Source of the DNA: Methanobacteriota archaeon
Lineage (GTDB): Archaea > Thermoplasmatota > Poseidoniia > Poseidoniales > Thalassarchaeaceae
NCBI GenBank assembly: GCA_002720055.1
Contig: PBGH01000012.1
Coordinates: 28,406-33,951, forward strand
Direction of reading: 5' to 3'
Length of the DNA stretch: 5,546 nucleotides
This document shows, piece by piece, positions 4,518 to 5,546 of the stretch. Every line of letters starts with the position of its first letter. Position 1 is the stretch's first letter. Under the pieces are notes generated by a model. The model saw only the letters and a program-made list of their open reading frames with translations, did not search any database and was not told the DNA's origin. The translations under genes were made by a program, and so were the position numbers.

Positions 4518-5545
4518 TTGTAGACGATCGAGAGCAGACCGTTGGCGGCCTTCTCGCACGCGTTCGCCACGTCATCCATCCTCTGCAGGACCCTGTACAT
4601 GTGCACAGCAGCCAGCGGCGCGTCCTCGCCATGGCTGAATACGTAGGCAGCGGCTTTGCTCTCAACCAGGTCCGCCTCGTGCTCTGCCAGGTTGACCTCG
4701 TCGATCAACTCCCCGAGCCTGTCCCTCCCCGCCTTGGTGTAACCCGATAGAGCCACGTCCTTGAGCTGGGAGACAGCGTCCTCGTAGAGTGAAGTGGTCT
4801 TAGCAACGGCCTCTGCCATCTCCTTGAGCATACCCCGTGCCTCCTTGTCGACGAACAACTCTCTGAAGGATAGTTGCTCGGCGACGTTCTGCGCATAGTC
4901 AGCAATCCTGTCCTGCCTGGAAACCATCCTGAACAACTCGTCCTTGCCCTGTAGTACGGATATCTGTCCAGCTCCGAGCCTTCTCCTGATGTCGTTCTTC
5001 ACTTCGTCTGCCCTGAGCTCTGCTTCGACTGTCGATGTGATGTGGTCCTCCGGGTCTTCCCCATCCGCAGCGGCATTTACCGCGCTGAGCATGTGCCCGA
5101 CTGTCTCCTCTACGGCAACTGCGTGTGCGTGGAAGAGCTCGAAGTGAGTCGGTGCTCCCTTGTTGTCCACGCTACCGGCATCGGACAGGGCGTCCTCGAC
5201 GTGGATTTCCTCGTCCCAGGTGGCCCAGATCACGTACGCGACGATCGCGAAGGCTATCGGGATGATTACTAGGAGCTTGATCGGGTCGGAACCGGAGGCA
5301 ACGTAGATCGCTATCGATCCGAAACCAGCTGCAGGTAGGCTTGCAACCCATGAGGAAACGATCTTGCCGAACACCCTGAAGTCAACGGCCTTGGCCCCGC
5401 CCGCGAGACCGACTCCCACCACTGCTCCAACTAGGGTGTGGGTGGTGGAAACGGGAACGGCCAGGAATGGCATGGAGAAAATCAGGATGGTGGTCGCAGC
5501 GCCGAACTCTGCGGCGAAACCCCTAGTGGGCGTGATGTCGGTGAT
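4514..5545 (-). CDS. PiT-family inorganic phosphate transporter with fused C-terminal PhoU-like (DUF47) domain, 5' partial
   Basis: The visible 343 residues begin outside the window. The first ~110 are the end of a PHO4/PiT phosphate permease, which moves inorganic phosphate across the cytoplasmic membrane with a cation. ITDITPTRGFAAEFGAA (1-17) and PVSTTHTLVGAVVGVG (31-46) match the conserved second-repeat signature, and further membrane segments lie near 61-83 and 90-108. A charged linker leads into a roughly 210-residue all-helical cytoplasmic domain of the PhoU-like DUF47 family. Its hallmarks are AELRADEVKNDIRRRLG (175-191), RQDRIADYAQNVAEQLS (210-226) and DEVNLAEHEADLVES (282-296), the last pair resembling the E/D-rich metal-binding repeats of PhoU. 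In most genomes these are two adjacent genes. Here the reading frame is continuous, so it is a genuine fusion in this sequence. PhoU-like partners are thought to restrain phosphate uptake. The gene converges on the PAP2 gene and shares its CTAG stop palindrome. Confidence 0.93.
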   Translation of the reverse strand: MTDITPTRGFAAEFGAATTILIFSMPFLAVPVSTTHTLVGAVVGVGLAGGAKAVDFRVFGKIVSSWVASLPAAGFGSIAIYVASGSDPIKLLVIIPIAFAIVAYVIWATWDEEIHVEDALSDAGSVDNKGAPTHFELFHAHAVAVEETVGHMLSAVNAAADGEDPEDHITSTVEAELRADEVKNDIRRRLGAGQISVLQGKDELFRMVSRQDRIADYAQNVAEQLSFRELFVDKEARGMLKEMAEAVAKTTSLYEDAVSQLKDVALSGYTKAGRDRLGELIDEVNLAEHEADLVESKAAAYVFSHGEDAPLAAVHMYRVLQRMDDVANACEKAANGLLSIVYN

Positions 5546-5546
5546 C

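Noticed and set aside
4705..5272. Small open frames in other frames across the PiT-PhoU gene on both strands
   Set aside because: The continuous frame with PiT and PhoU-like motifs explains the region. The others are Ser/Arg-rich shadows.
1..5546. CRISPR array, transposon ends, tRNA or rRNA genes, toxin-antitoxin or defence genes
   Set aside because: I found no spaced direct repeats, cloverleaf-like sequence, transposase motifs or defence domains. The window is almost fully occupied by ordinary metabolic and transport genes.

Overview
The window looks like chromosomal DNA of an archaeon, most plausibly a member of the Thermoplasmatota (for example a Marine Group II/III-like lineage). This is inference. 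It rests on a moderately GC-rich genome that still uses AGG for arginine and ATA for isoleucine freely, a short archaeal-type lipoprotein signal ending V-S-G-C, Shine-Dalgarno sequences of the GGAGG/GGTGA type at a constant 5-nt spacing, and a TPP riboswitch. Among archaea, that riboswitch is classically known from the Thermoplasma lineage. A bacterial origin cannot be fully excluded.

Layout. Positions 2-178 hold the last 58 codons of a 1-pyrroline-5-carboxylate (glutamate semialdehyde) dehydrogenase. A short intergenic hairpin follows, and then a TPP (THI-box) aptamer whose conserved 3' strand carries the Shine-Dalgarno sequence of the next gene. That gene starts a compact three-gene operon on the + strand (296-3679) for a thiamine-type ABC importer: ThiB lipoprotein (binding protein), ThiP (double-domain permease) and ThiQ (ATPase). 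The genes overlap by a few bases. thiP must start at TTG or GTG, and thiQ most likely at CTG. A 148-base gap containing a perfect 8-bp inverted repeat precedes a PAP2_3-type membrane phosphatase/phosphotransferase gene (3828-4517). It meets a converging gene head-on. Both stop codons lie in the same CTAG palindrome (4514-4517). The converging gene (4514-5545, - strand, 5' end outside the window) encodes a PiT-family phosphate transporter fused to a C-terminal PhoU-like (DUF47) domain.

How the genes work together. Thiamine or a thiamine phosphate would be captured by lipid-anchored ThiB and passed through ThiP using ATP hydrolysed by ThiQ. Intracellular TPP would bind the leader RNA and hide the ribosome binding site of thiB. 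Translational coupling would then extend the control to thiP and thiQ. The PAP2 and PiT-PhoU genes concern phosphate-ester or lipid chemistry and phosphate uptake. A link between them and the thiamine operon is only a guess. I found no CRISPR array, insertion sequence, tRNA, rRNA or phage feature, and no convincing wholly new system. The most interesting parts are the riboswitch with its built-in ribosome binding site, the CTG start of thiQ, and the PiT-PhoU fusion.
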